64,000 bases of DNA, from contig JAKMXF010000301.1 of assembly GCA_024704765.1 (NCBI GenBank), positions 217,807-281,806 on the forward strand, read 5' to 3'. Below, one piece after another: positions 34,346-45,560 of the stretch. The notes beneath the pieces were generated by a model. The model was not told the origin of the DNA, searched no databases, and worked only from the letters and a program-made list of their open reading frames with translations. Within the stretch, counting starts at the first letter, position 1. Every line of letters starts with the position of its first letter. The position numbers and the translations under genes were made by a program. This DNA comes from Oopsacas minuta. Taxonomy: Eukaryota > Porifera > Hexactinellida > Lyssacinosida > Leucopsacidae.

Positions 34346-34858
34346 AGAAAAGATTTAGACCTCCTTTACTCTATGTGGTGAAATTTATAGTATACGCTTT
34401 CAAGTATCGTATTCTAACAAGCAATAAGTTTAGAAGTCATACTCACACAAGCGAAATTAATTACTATGGTAGTCCAATAATTACGATTACTGACTGCTAT
34501 GAAAGTTTGTAACAGAACTTAATTATCACCCTGTAAATTGAATATTGAATACTCGGAGATATAATTTTTGACTAATTTATGATTCCCCTTCCTTGTGGCA
34601 CATGTGGCACTTCTGCAACTTGTGACACAAGTATGATAATACTGTTAAGTCAGAAATATTCGGTATAAACAACTTGAAATATTCATACTGGTGTGATCAA
34701 GACTAGTAGACTTCAAATATGTTATCACAACATTTACACCTCATCTGTATTTTGAATGATTATTGAATTAGCTCACTATCTATTTTATGAGCAAAGTGTG
34801 GCCAATAACCAGAATATTTGTGCTTACAAGGACTTGATACAATACAGTAAATTTGTAC

Positions 34859-35566
34859 CTTTAAGACAATCTTCTTAGTTTCTTCATCTGGACTGGTAAA
34901 TTCGCGCACCAAAATTAACATTACCTCACGAGTATAATATTTACTAGATTCATTGTCCATTAATGGGATTAAAAAGCCAATGGCTTTGAGAAAGGCTGCT
35001 AATCCTTTCCCACGATGAGTCCGTATGCCTTTCCATAGTGGAACTAGTACACTATCAAATGATTCAATACCATATGGTGTTGCAGATTCAGCAAGCGCAG
35101 CTAGAGCTAGTGCGGTTATTGTTCGAACCTTTTGTTGTTCATCAACAAGCCCTCTTTCAATAATTTCAACCAAACTTTTCAGATAAGGTAATATAGCACA
35201 TCCCATTAAAATAGCTATTTGTTGCACAATCTTTATCCCTGTATGTCGAGCCTGCCAAGATTTTTTACTTCTACATACAGCCTTTAGAAAAGGAAGAAGC
35301 GATGGTATGCCGAGAGCTGAAGCAACTACTGCGAAGGCTCTGGCAGTCGTGTTCCTGACATATTCATCAATATTATCAATATCTGGCCTCATAGTACTAA
35401 TCATAGTTGCCAATCCAGCTGCTTTGGCCAAATTTGAAATAATTTCTCTACCTTCAACCCTTGCAAAATAATCTTCATCTATTAACAGAGGTTCAATGAC
35501 AACAAGAATTTTGTGAACAAACGGCCTAACCAGATCGTCCAGTTTGTAGAGAATCCTATCGATTAC
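34859..35566 (-). CDS. SF3B1: SF3B1 internal exon with the hotspot HEAT repeats
   Basis: 236 codons between a TTTCTAG acceptor (35567-35568) and a GTACAA donor (34857-34858). It starts [20 protein letters not shown] and ends [11 protein letters not shown], identical in layout to human SF3B1 ([20 protein letters not shown] and PDEEMKKIVLK). It encodes HEAT repeats contacting the pre-mRNA and branch-site region. Residues equivalent to the human cancer hotspots are all conserved: Arg625/Asn626 in [11 protein letters not shown], His662 and Lys666 in [10 protein letters not shown], and Lys700 in DEQQKVRT. Both junctions are phase 0. Very high conservation across the exon argues for a functional gene despite the 26-27-kb introns on each side. 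An in-frame reading past the donor into the intron is not coding. Confidence 0.97.
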
Positions 35567-36049
35567 CTAGAAATAAGGAAATAACAAAAAAATATATTTC
35601 AAAATACAGGGAATTTCAATGAAGTAAGATGATGATTTCAACCTTATCTATATGGAATTTGGAGAAATAGGAACCACCACCTACTAACTACAACACCTGA
35701 TCACTGGGCAAGTTTGAACTGGACTAAGAATAAATGGATGTGGGGATAATTGATGAGCAATAATATAAACACTAAAAATATTAAATATTGCATTTCACTC
35801 GAAAAAGCATCATAAATACATGACAATTGACAGAAATCACATTTTGTGATGGTTAACAGATCGAATCTACTACCGCAATTGAGAAATATAGTAGAAAACG
35901 CATTCTCATTGAAGCTATAAAAGGATATTGTAATTAAACAATTCGAATGTGTCATTTTATGACGTAAAAGGTGCAAAATTCGATTTGGGTGAGTGAAGTG
36001 GTTAAAACGAAGTGGTAGATTAACGTATCTATGTTGTTACGAAGGAAAC

Positions 36050-36960
36050 ACCTCGGTTATCGTAGAGTAAGTTTGAATATTGATGAAGCATGAAGCAGGT
36101 ATTTTGGGGCCTTTGTTGCGAGGCGAAATCATAGTAAAAGAGGGCTCCGGCCAGGAAGTTCTCAATCTCAATCAGAGAGAGCTTCGCCATCTCAGAATGA
36201 TGGAAATTGCTCCCCAAAAGTAAAATAACAAAGGGAAGACAAGTCGTATGTTCTAGAAATTTTGCGAAGAAATGAAAACAAAGTATAAAACGCAATTACT
36301 TCATTCTGAGGTGCGATGGTTGTAGAAAGGAAAGGTGCCCAACAGAGTATCCCAATTGAGAGAAGAAATTCAAGCCTTTGTTAATGTACAAGGTGATGAG
36401 AAAGTCTCCCTATTTTCGGGTCCTAATTGAATAGCAAAATTGCCTTACCTCGAATATAGCATATGTATTTAATCTGCTAAATTCTTTGAACCCGAGCCTG
36501 CAAGGCCTTAATGCAGATATATTAACCTAACACAGCAAAGTCAAGGCTTTCAAGAAAAACTGAAGTTATGGAAAGGAAAGGTTGAGATTGGAGACTTATC
36601 AAGCTTTCCTCAACTACAATTGTTCTTCTGGATGCGTATAATTACGACTTTCAAGAGATAAAACAACTAATATCCTCTCATTTGAACATTCTTGAAGGAA
36701 ATTTAACAAATATTTTTTATGTTTACATTTGGAAAAAAGTGAAATTAAATACTTCCTCAAGAGGCACTCAAAATTCTCATCCAGTTTCCTAACAGATATC
36801 TTTGTGAGAAAGGATTTTCTTGTCTCACATAGATAAGGACGAAAATGTGAAATAGCCTAGACCAAAAACATGGATACTGCAATGCGATGTGCTATTGGCA
36901 AACATGTTCCAGGTTTTGAACTGATGATCGGAAAGAAACAGTAGCAAATAAGCCACTGAG
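36050..36960 (+). pseudogene. hAT transposase (ZBED5/SCAND3-like) remnant
   Basis: Plus-strand pieces across stops: FCEEMKTKYKTQLLHSEVRW and KGKVPNRVSQLREEIQAFVN match the CEEMG...[23 protein letters not shown] pattern of ZBED-type hAT proteins. FQEKLKLWKGKVEIGDLSSF follows, as in the family. The last recognisable residues lie near 36960. Heavily decayed; ends not found. Confidence 0.75.
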
Positions 36961-37159
36961 AAATTAGTATTTTATACTCCTTTAGCAATTGTTATATTAT
37001 GTGACCATTTTATAATGGTGAATAGGTAAAGGGCTCATAGATAGGATAAATATTTCGCAAAGATTCCGTGCATCTAAAACGGTTGAGAAAAAGTGGTTTC
37101 TATGAATATAAAGTGACCAAATAGTTAGAACCTCGATAAAAATTCGAAACTTGCCTTTA

Positions 37160-37680
37160 AAATTAAGTACGCTGATTCCGAATTTCGCATATTAAAGTTT
37201 CGAATATGCAAAAGATATGTATTGTTATTATGAATATATAGTAAACAAATACCGTAGTGAACCTCGAAATTGCTTAGAGACTGGCACTTTCGGTTACAAT
37301 GGGATGACAAAGTATGCTAGTTAGCGCCACATTTAGGAAACAAAATCAAACTGGGTGGGGTCAACCATGAGAAATTGCTGCTACCTCTTTGTAAATTTCA
37401 CAAAAAGGCTTTCTATACAACTAAATCTGGATGTCCTGAACACTTAGGAAACCAAACCTGGAGCCTATGAGTATGCTGAATTCGAATTTGGGATTTTCAA
37501 TTTTCTTATTAGTAAATATATTGTTGTTTTTGCTGATATAGCGGAAAAACAAATAGTTGAAATTTCGAAATATATTTAGAGACTTGATTGTCACAGACAA
37601 ATAGGGGCAATCAAGTTCGCTGAATACGTATTTCGCATTTTCCAGCTTTCTCATATGTAAATATATTCATGAAATGTGGT
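37160..37680. repeat. diverged direct repeats
   Basis: Three related blocks, at about 37169, 37473 and 37640, share a CTGA-TTCGAATTT-type motif followed by AT-rich sequence with TAAATATATT. A similar block, TACGCTGAAGCCGAATTTAGC, lies at about 56632. Spacing is uneven (about 300 and 165 bp), so this is not a clean tandem array. Possibly debris of one dispersed repeat family. Confidence 0.35.
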
Positions 37681-38699
37681 CACGTTTCAGAGTTATTCAT
37701 AGGCCATGGATAATGGCACAGGTTTCATCATTTGACTGTGCTTGTTTGACCTCAATCTCTACGATGTACCACGCAATAACCGTAGAGAATAAGGTCAAAC
37801 AAGGATAACCAATATAGGATATGCACTATATGGTACATCCTTTGCCCCTTTTGTTGTATAATACATACCGCGTTCTCTTTTTGTGTCTGTAAAAGGGAAT
37901 TCATTTATCATGTAAAATATTTATAAGATGCATGTAGATTTAGGGATATCACTATTAATATTCGTAAAAATGCTGGTTTCCATCCAAATTTGATGAACAA
38001 TCTAGTAATCTCTAGATCAGAAAACTTAGATTTGAGTAGTTTGCAAGTTGTTTATGTGTCTGCAAATAATACTTAGGTTCATGACTAGTTGATACAGTAT
38101 CTTTTGAACATATTTCAACATATCTTCTAAACATACATGATTAGCAAATAAAAATAATATTTAACGACATAAATCACGACCCAAATAACTAAAATACAAG
38201 ATTCAGATCTCAATCCAGTAATAACTATAACTACACTATTTGCACAATTAGGATGAAAAACGGATAAAGTACTGAAAACGAGAACCTTACAAAGATGAAT
38301 AGGCAAACACAAAATATACTAGGATCCAATTGAATTATATTAGACAAACAATATAGCATTGAGAACACATAATGGAAAATGCGATATGTATATTCAAACT
38401 AGAGGAGAGAATAATTCGGGATGCGCACAGTTTTTCACTAACATGGATAAGCCTATATGGTATGTCAACAGTTCTTGCTCCATCAACTTTTCTGATCACA
38501 ATTTTGTGATATATGAGAAATCCCTTTCACTTGCAAATTCTCATTGAAAACCTGAGTCTGTATCAATCGTAGCAGAAAATGTTCCTAAGCTCGATCTCAA
38601 TTTACAGGGACTTCATTATGGTTAGAGCTTTCATGTGGGAAATCACTTGAAATTTACAAATTTCTATCTCAGATCAATTAAAAAGTATCTCCCAACCAG

Positions 38700-39430
38700 A
38701 CATGTCAGGCGACATACATACGATAATCCATGGATTACATTTCCGTCATCCCATTACTAAACATCAACGAGCATTCATGTCTGGAAACTCCATGGAATAT
38801 CGTATCTTAAGTAACAAAGTGATTAGGACTGCTAATACTATCTGCATGTCTTACTATTTTGAGCAATTAAGTCCTTGCATAGCTGCGACCCACATCGTCA
38901 GGGTAGCATATCAAAGCAATTACTGGTCTAGGGGAAACTTCATCCTACCTCACTCAATTACTAATGAGATGTGCTGTGGAGATCTCAGCGTCTTGGCGGG
39001 GATAATAACCACCTTATTAGAATCAGCGTATGGTGATCAGTAACTCTTGGGTGTATGTCTAGTTCCGCTAGATTGCCAAGTATCTCCAAAAGATACAATC
39101 GACACTGACACTCTTTTGAAACAGCTTACTAGGATTAAGGTACACAAAGCTACAAGTCCTGGTGATGTCACAATTGGCTTCTCCGTGACCATACTTTCAC
39201 TTTAGCGCACCCAATATGTGATATGCATCTATCCGGGCGGGTGTTATGCCATCTATTGGAAATGCGCCAATGTTATGCTCATACCAATAAGTAACTCTAC
39301 TCGAGTGATAAAAAGGGATTTGAGACTAATTTCACTGAGTGCCGTACTGTCAAAACAAGTAGAGGAATCATAGGTGGATGGAGCCTCGACATCATTGCTG
39401 GTAGGCTAGATCCGAATCAATATGGAGACT
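38700..39430 (+). pseudogene. non-LTR retrotransposon (LINE) fragment
   Basis: An open frame at 38702-39043 carries HPITKHQRAFMSGNSMEYRI, LSNKVIRTANTICMSYY and LLESAYGDQ, the linker between endonuclease and reverse transcriptase in invertebrate LINE ORF2 proteins. Downstream, in shifting frames, come LKQLTRIKVHKATSPGD, then YWKCANVMLIPISN, LRLISLSAVLSKQVEES and SLDIIAGRLDPNQYG, corresponding to the early RT motifs (WKxAxVxPIPK, DLRPISLT, DPNQFG). The catalytic YADD region is absent. A 5'- and 3'-truncated dead copy. Confidence 0.75.
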
Positions 39431-40167
39431 CCGAAACCCCCTCTGTAGTACATCAAATCTGCCCTTCACAAAAACCAACTAACCAACCGGTTTAAAATTC
39501 TCCAAAACGTAATGAACTTCAAAAAATTCAATAATTCACTGACACCCCACTATAGATATCTATATTTTCTAGATACTGATGAATCCTGATGTAGATGACT
39601 TGAAGTTCCAGCCTAGGTGCCTCTATTAGAGGAATGGAAGATAGTGATGTACCTGAAATATTATGTTTGTATTGTTGCTGGCTTATTTACTACATTTTTT
39701 GTATGAATATATGTATTTGGGGAAAGGCTTCCCATCCTTGGTGCTATCTGGTAAAATTACAACCTGGTCAAGTTTAGAATAAAATTAAACTAACGTCTAC
39801 AAATTAAACTTTTTGTATATGTTTTTCTCTCGTTACCGACATTTCGTTATAGGACACTTCGCTATAAGGAATTAAAAATAAAGATTCCGCATGATGATTA
39901 CTTTATTGTATTCGAGGGTCAAATGAATTTTATTCTTGAATTTTACAACACTAATTATCGGAAACCATATTACGTTAATTAGGACTTCAATAGAAAAGGA
40001 ATTATGTTAGAAGCTGATAGAAGGGGGTTTAGGATACATGAATAACGTGAAATTGGGAACATTAGGCCTTTCAAATATGGAAAAAAGAGATTAATGTAAG
40101 ACGAGAGGACACACTCAAGGAATGATAATTATCAAGCGAATGAATAAGTTGCTTCACTATCCAGATA

Positions 40168-41498
40168 CGAGGGTAGTCCAAAAAGTTTTTAGAATCTATA
40201 TGAAAGAATAGTAGGAAATGGATTATTTTTTTATAGTTTCTCGAAGTAAATACCAGATGACTGTATGCATAAATCCATCCTCCTAAACCAACTTTCAAAA
40301 CAATTTTCCCAGTCTTCTTTGGTTAGGTCTTGGAGAGCCCCATTATAAGCCAGTCTTGCCTCTTCTGCACTATCGAAATGAACCCCTTTGATCTTCTTTT
40401 TCAGTTTAGGGAAAAGAAAGAAGTCACATGGCGCCAAATCTGGGGAATATGCTGGATGGGGTATCAATTGTATACCATTTTCTGCAAAGAAATCCATTGT
40501 TAAAGCTGCCTTGTGTGCACTTGCATTGTCATGGTGCCATTGAAGTGAGGTGAGGTAGGCTTTAGGATGTAAAATGCTCCACTTTTCTATCACCTGAGGC
40601 ATGCAAATGTTGACATACCAACTCGCAGTTACAGTCTTTTGCTCTATAAGGGGAATAGTAGCAACATGTCCTTTTTAGAGATGAAACTGGCGACCATTTG
40701 CTTGTTGCCACTTCGTGCACGTCTCAATTTTTGAGGGGGATCATCATCTGGAAAAAGCCAAACTGAAGATTGTTGCTTCATCTCTGGGTCATATTGGTAA
40801 ATCCAAGTCTCATCTCCCGTAATTAATGTATTCAATAGCTTTGAACGACCATGATCGAATTTTCTGATCATAAATTTGCACCAATCCACTCGAGTTGTCA
40901 TTTGTTCTTCAGAAAGTTTATGTGGAATCCAACGTGCAGCCACTTTCCTCACCAAGAGATGTTCGTGAAGTATGGCATGGAGGCCTCCTCTGCTGATGTC
41001 TAAATAACTCATTATTTTTCGTCAATTATGATTCGACGCTCATTTTTGATTATTTTCTTAACTTTCTGGATATTTTCTGGGTTAACCGCATCTGCAGGAC
41101 GTCCTGATCGCATCTCATCACTTAGAGTCTTTCGTCCACGGTTAAATTCACCGTACCAGTTGTACACTGTAGCCAAAGATGGTGATTTTTCTCCAAATGT
41201 GTCCTGAAGTTGAATATGTGATTCTTTAGGACTGAGTTTTCTCATAAAGTCATAAAAAATCATTGCGCGAAAGTCCCTCCTTTCCAAATGTAAATCCATG
41301 AGGAATAATTAGGTACGAATTTAAAATAAGAGCCAAGTGCTGACTATATAAGTAGCTGTCAAAAAAGTAATAAAAGATAAAAAGCTTAGATATTTTAACT
41401 AGAGTAGTTATAAATAGTATACTATAGATATAAGATGTATTGGTGTGCAAGAAATGAAGTCACAGCATTCATTCTAAAGACTTTTTGGACGACCCTTG
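40168..41498 (-). mobile_element. mariner transposon, almost intact
   Basis: 1331 bp with inverted ends CGAGGGTAGTCCAAAAAGTT and CAAGGGTCGTCCAAAAAGTC (3 mismatches in 28) and TA at 40166-40167 and 41499-41500. The transposase is on the minus strand with only two frame breaks. A different family from the mariner at 27230-28537. Confidence 0.92.
40231..41299 (-). pseudogene. mariner transposase (DD34D) with two frameshifts
   Basis: ATG at 41299. The first part (41299-41012) holds the HTH region LATVYNWYGEFNRGR and SGRPADAV. A one-base loss in an A-run near 41020 shifts the frame to 41012-40644: LHAILHEHLLVRKVAARWIP, then TGDETWIYQYDPE with the first Asp. A second one-base loss near 40670 shifts it again to the last part, ending at 40231: LQWHHDNASAHKA (second Asp), YSPDLAPCDFFLF (third Asp, DD34D). 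Everything else appears intact and of normal length, so this copy died recently. Resembles Mos1/SETMAR-type mariners. Confidence 0.9.
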
Positions 41499-43139
41499 TA
41501 GTACAAATGTTGAAAATATGATAGTTAAAGTTCGGATGAAGAGAAATCACGAGTAACAAATGAACTTGTTCACCACATATTAGCTGACGAACTTGTTCAC
41601 TACATACTGGCTGATGAACCTGTCCACTATATAATAGCCCGCTGTCAGGGGCGTGAAATATGGAGCCACTATTTCCTAAAAGAATATGGATTCACCAAAG
41701 TAAAGCGGTACAGGGAATCCCTTGTACTACTAATCCGGTACGAGCGTGGCTCGCTCCTACAATTGTACAATAGGGTGTACTGATCCAAAAATGCGAAATT
41801 GTAATGCTCTTAAACGTGAACAGGGGGTAGTAGAGGCAAGGCAAGCGACATCTTTAGGGAAGATAGGCCAAAGAAGTGTGAGAAGAATACGGCGAGAGAA
41901 GATGCACTAATAGTCTGGTATTCAGTTAAGTACATCGAATTAATCAGAATGTTACTGGAGTTACGTTTGAGATGTGGTTAAATAAGTTTTAAGTTTCTCC
42001 TCATTTTTGATTAGTAGACTAGTAGTTATAAATATCTTTTCTAAGGCCTACTTACAAATTGCTTTTTGGATCTTATAAACTTGCTTGATCACATGTTAAT
42101 GAGATCAAATAAGTACCATGTACAATATGTTGCATTTGCAATATCTCGTTTCTAGTGTGCTTTTCGAGAAGTGTCCGTGTAACATGTAACGAAGTGTACA
42201 TGTAAGGATGTGGCTTGTAAATAAATGTCAGAGTACCACAATGTCTGTATCCCGAATAATCCTCCTCATTACCCGGTGTATGTATTAATTATTGTCTCTT
42301 ACATTTCAGTTTGCTGCATTTTGAGAGTAAGTAAAATGAACTAATGGTGAGTGAACAATTGGGAACTTCAAGGTCAATAAAGTGTGAGAACATAATATAA
42401 GCAAGAAGGACTGAAGGGCCGCATAGAGAACGCGGGGTAGCGTGTTCGAAATCCATGCTATATAATATATATGATATCAAGGTTCGGTATTATTGAGCAT
42501 AAACGATAGAATTTTGGACAGAATTCAAGCAACCATGACAACGAATAGTTAATAATGTATTAACATACTTAGCGTATAAGCTGGGCCACTGTACAACTAA
42601 CTAATGTTATTTTAGTAAATATACTGATGATATCATCAAGTTTCACAAATGTGTTGTGATTAATCACAAATTACACATATAAAAAATTTTCAGATCGAAG
42701 ACGGAATCACCAAAAACTGATATGTTGGTAAAAAATGGTAAAGTTTGAAACGCTATAAGACGAAGAGATAGAGCATTGATAGCAAATTGCATTTAGGAAA
42801 GATTTGAGATATATTCTATACAATATTATCAGAGTATGGACAGTTGAGTATGTTTATAAACTACCTAACTTGATTTACCAAAATTGCAACGATTACCGAG
42901 TTTAAAATGAATAACAAGTACAGTCCATGGCATCAGTTGTAATTCTAGAACTGCAACTTTATCGTGAAATCAAAGATCAACATTTCCGCCTCATAGCGAT
43001 TTAATTCTAATTTGTACACATATCAACTTCTTAGGTGATCACACGTCTTTTCGATGGTACTTGCGAGTCCCTAAACCATTTTATAGTTACATAATAAAAA
43101 CCATTGAGAGTTCACGCCAACAATGACATTCAGGATCAT

Positions 43140-44043
43140 ACACTAACCTAACAAAAGTGATTACACACCACCTAATTTACATGTAAATGAGTGAAATACG
43201 ATGAATAATATACATGAATATGATTAATATACTGAATCAACTATCTTACTTTGATATATAAATTGTCCTTCGTAAATAAAGAAAATTTTTCTAATAGATA
43301 CTACAACCACATCTTGGTCATTAATAGATAATGAGCCAATTAAAGATTCAATTGTAGATTGCATAGAATGCAAGTGAGATTAAGCAATTCAGATTGCATG
43401 TTTTAATTATACGTATAAGTATTACCACAGTATAAATATTTAGAATTGTTTGGAGCAAATTCTCCTGACCTATTTCTATATTATACCTGTGCAACATGAG
43501 ACAGAAGTGGCACAAATCAGATATATGTGAGCCACTTTGTATTTGAATAATTAATGTGGCACTAATCGACTTTATCTCAGATATACAGATTATTGCAAGT
43601 CAGTTTTGAGAATCTCAAATGATTTTCATATAGTATTCCATTGTGGTGCCAATATTATAGTAAGTGCCATTTTGCCACTGGTGGCACGAATATGAAAGTA
43701 CAAACAAAATTCACGAGATTTGCTCTACACTATTCGAAATTGTCATTCTGGGCTAATAAAGACCCGTAAAATTCAAATATGATATCAGAATTGTTCCAGC
43801 TGATTTAAAATGTATCCAATTAAGAAATGAATGACAACTTAGCTGATTATCGATTAAATGAGCAAAGCGTAGCGAGAAAATATCTTAATCTAAAAGTATT
43901 TATCAAGTTTGTCAAGACATTGCTAACAAACTTAGTCAAATATCTTTCAGGTATCTTATTGTATGTATATTGTATCTCTGTATTTCCAGGATTACAATTG
44001 TTTATGTATTTAGTTGTGTGCAGATACATTTGTTCGGTTGTGC
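43140..44043. repeat. foldback element copy FB4, uninterrupted
   Basis: 904 bp. The left end is ACACTAACCTAACAAA and the right end read inward GCACAACCGAACAAAT. The arms include ATTAATAGATAATGAGCCAA on the left and its counterpart GATTATCGATTAAATGAGCA on the right. Near the centre are GACAGAAGTGGCAC and TTGCCACTGGTGGCAC. The cleanest copy for defining the family. The short frame at 43827-44057 overlaps the right arm and is not a credible gene. Confidence 0.7.
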
Positions 44044-45387
44044 ATGTGGAAGGATAACAAACTTCCTATTAACTTGTTATGAAACTTTAGAAAATTGTAG
44101 GTTACAAATAACAAATAAAATTGAGTACAAAAAGAATATTTGATACTAGACATGTTTCAAAAATTAACCTTAAATAGAAAATCTTATGATTTCCTAGAAG
44201 GGCTATAAATATAATGTATCTTCACCAATTTTTGATAAAGAGGAAAAAAATTTCGATCAACAAAAACATGTTAATATTCATTACCACACTAACCAATATC
44301 CGATTAGCAAAAATTTAATGTAATAATCAAAAAATTGAAGTAGGGTCGAAACAGGGCTTGTTCCTACATTAGATATGCTTTCTTATCGATTTGTTCTTAC
44401 GTATCTCCGTGTAAAAGTAATAGAAAGAAAATCCGGTTATTACAGTATCTAATGTATTATAAATCAATAATAATTCCCCTTAAAAGTATACTGCGTATTG
44501 TGTAGCATATGTACGAAGGCCATTAAGAAGAACTTATTCAGTTCCAAATGATCCATATGAGCTGGGTGAACAGTCATGAGGGAGGTCGGTTCATTATTCC
44601 CTGTTATGAAGTATTAACGGGAAAATTCGTTCGTTTATAAAAGATATGAAATGAATAGTCAAATTTGAAATCAGAGTATGCAAGACGAAGACAAATCATC
44701 GATAAATTAGCTAGTTCTACATTCTGTAGCTGAATTAGATTGGGCACAGTGTGCCAAAATCGCTACATTGGCGTTTTAGGGTAACCATTAACAACTAGGC
44801 ATGTTTTATGCCGTTTATCAAGTAAATCGACACCACAAATTTCTAATTATTCATTTAAATTCACCTAGAATCACTACTATTGGGAATATGATAATTGGAA
44901 CATCGGATCCGTCAATCGAGATTTCATATCACGATTAAACGAATATGAAATATTATTATTGTATACTTTGCTCACTAGCTTCCGGTCCCATTGCTTATTC
45001 CACCATGTATTAATTACCTCAATAATCCAGATTGTTGTTTATCATAACGTTTTGCATGGTCCTATGGAGTACGGATATTTGAGGTTGCAGGGTTAAGTAC
45101 GTGCATTATTGTATAAACTTCAATAGCTTAAATTCTACCTATATACCATAACGCATTTTTATGCCATTTGAAGCCGGAATATACCCTTACTACAACTCAT
45201 AGTGGCATGCAATGGCGAACTAGGAAGTAAGTGTTGGGGTACCAGATAACATAATAAACTACAACGGCTTCAAAAGTTCCCGACCCTATCCATATTTTTG
45301 TATCTATACAGAATATACATGTACAATTCATATATTATCCCGAAATAATCACTATTAACGTCTATGACTCGTCAAGACGAGAGAGAG

Positions 45388-45560
45388 CTATGTAAAAATC
45401 CAATTTTTATAGTCTCCAGGCGGGATTTCTTTTAGGGATCTCAACATGGCGTTCTCTAGGTCGATTCTGTTATCAAAATGCCTGCCTGCAAGGTCCTTTT
45501 TCAAATTTGCAAAGAGCCAGAAATCACAAGGAGCAAGGCCAGGTGAGTAGGGTGGTGATC
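45388..45560 (-). pseudogene. mariner transposase C-terminal remnant
   Basis: Minus strand reads PPYSPGLAPCDFWLFANLKK, then DLAGRHFDNRIDLENAM and PPGDYKNWIFT before a stop at 45388-45390. It contains the third Asp of a mariner. A TIR-like AAAAGTTCCCGACC at about 45276 resembles AAAAAGCTCCCGAC at 50511, so the two remnants may be one family. Confidence 0.75.

Larger units (their letters stand above)
33241..34533. mobile_element. maT element with an internal inversion
   Basis: 1293 bp with inverted ends CAGGGTGACAATTAAGTTCT and CAGGGTGATAATTAAGTTCT (one mismatch in about 26) and TA at 33239-33240 and 34534-34535. The outer coding parts face the minus strand while the central 0.7 kb faces plus. 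Related to the intact maT at 24359-25670 but a different family by its ends. Confidence 0.88.
32836..34805. repeat. foldback element copy FB3, split by a maT
   Basis: The left arm 32836-33240 begins ACACTGACCTAACGAC and contains TTTGCTCATCAAATAGATTG and GTTGGTGGAAGTGGCAC-type core motifs. After the maT at 33241-34533 the core and right arm resume (GGCACATGTGGCACTTCTGC, CTCACTATCTATTTTATGAG, AAGTGTGGCCA). The right arm stops near 34805, missing its outer 150-200 bp, only about 54 bp from the SF3B1 exon that ends at 34859. Confidence 0.65.
8605..34858 (-). other. SF3B1 intron of 26.3 kb packed with transposons
   Basis: Defined by a GTACAA donor at 34858 and a CTTAG acceptor at 8605. It accounts for most of the nested elements listed below. 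Stretches in which I see no gene or firm repeat: 8605-9385, 9525-9887, 10987-11138, 11873-12050, 12287-13240 apart from a 130-codon minus-strand frame at 12769-13161 with no recognised motif, 13386-16895, 17451-19461, 25671-26711, 30506-30919 and 31314-31981. Confidence 0.85.

Noticed and set aside
34780-34858. Open reading past the SF3B1 donor
   Set aside because: The frame continues into intron and foldback sequence; the conserved protein and the GT donor end the exon at 34859.
42430-42460. tRNA T-arm-like GTTCGAAATCC
   Set aside because: No matching acceptor, D-arm or anticodon arm around it.
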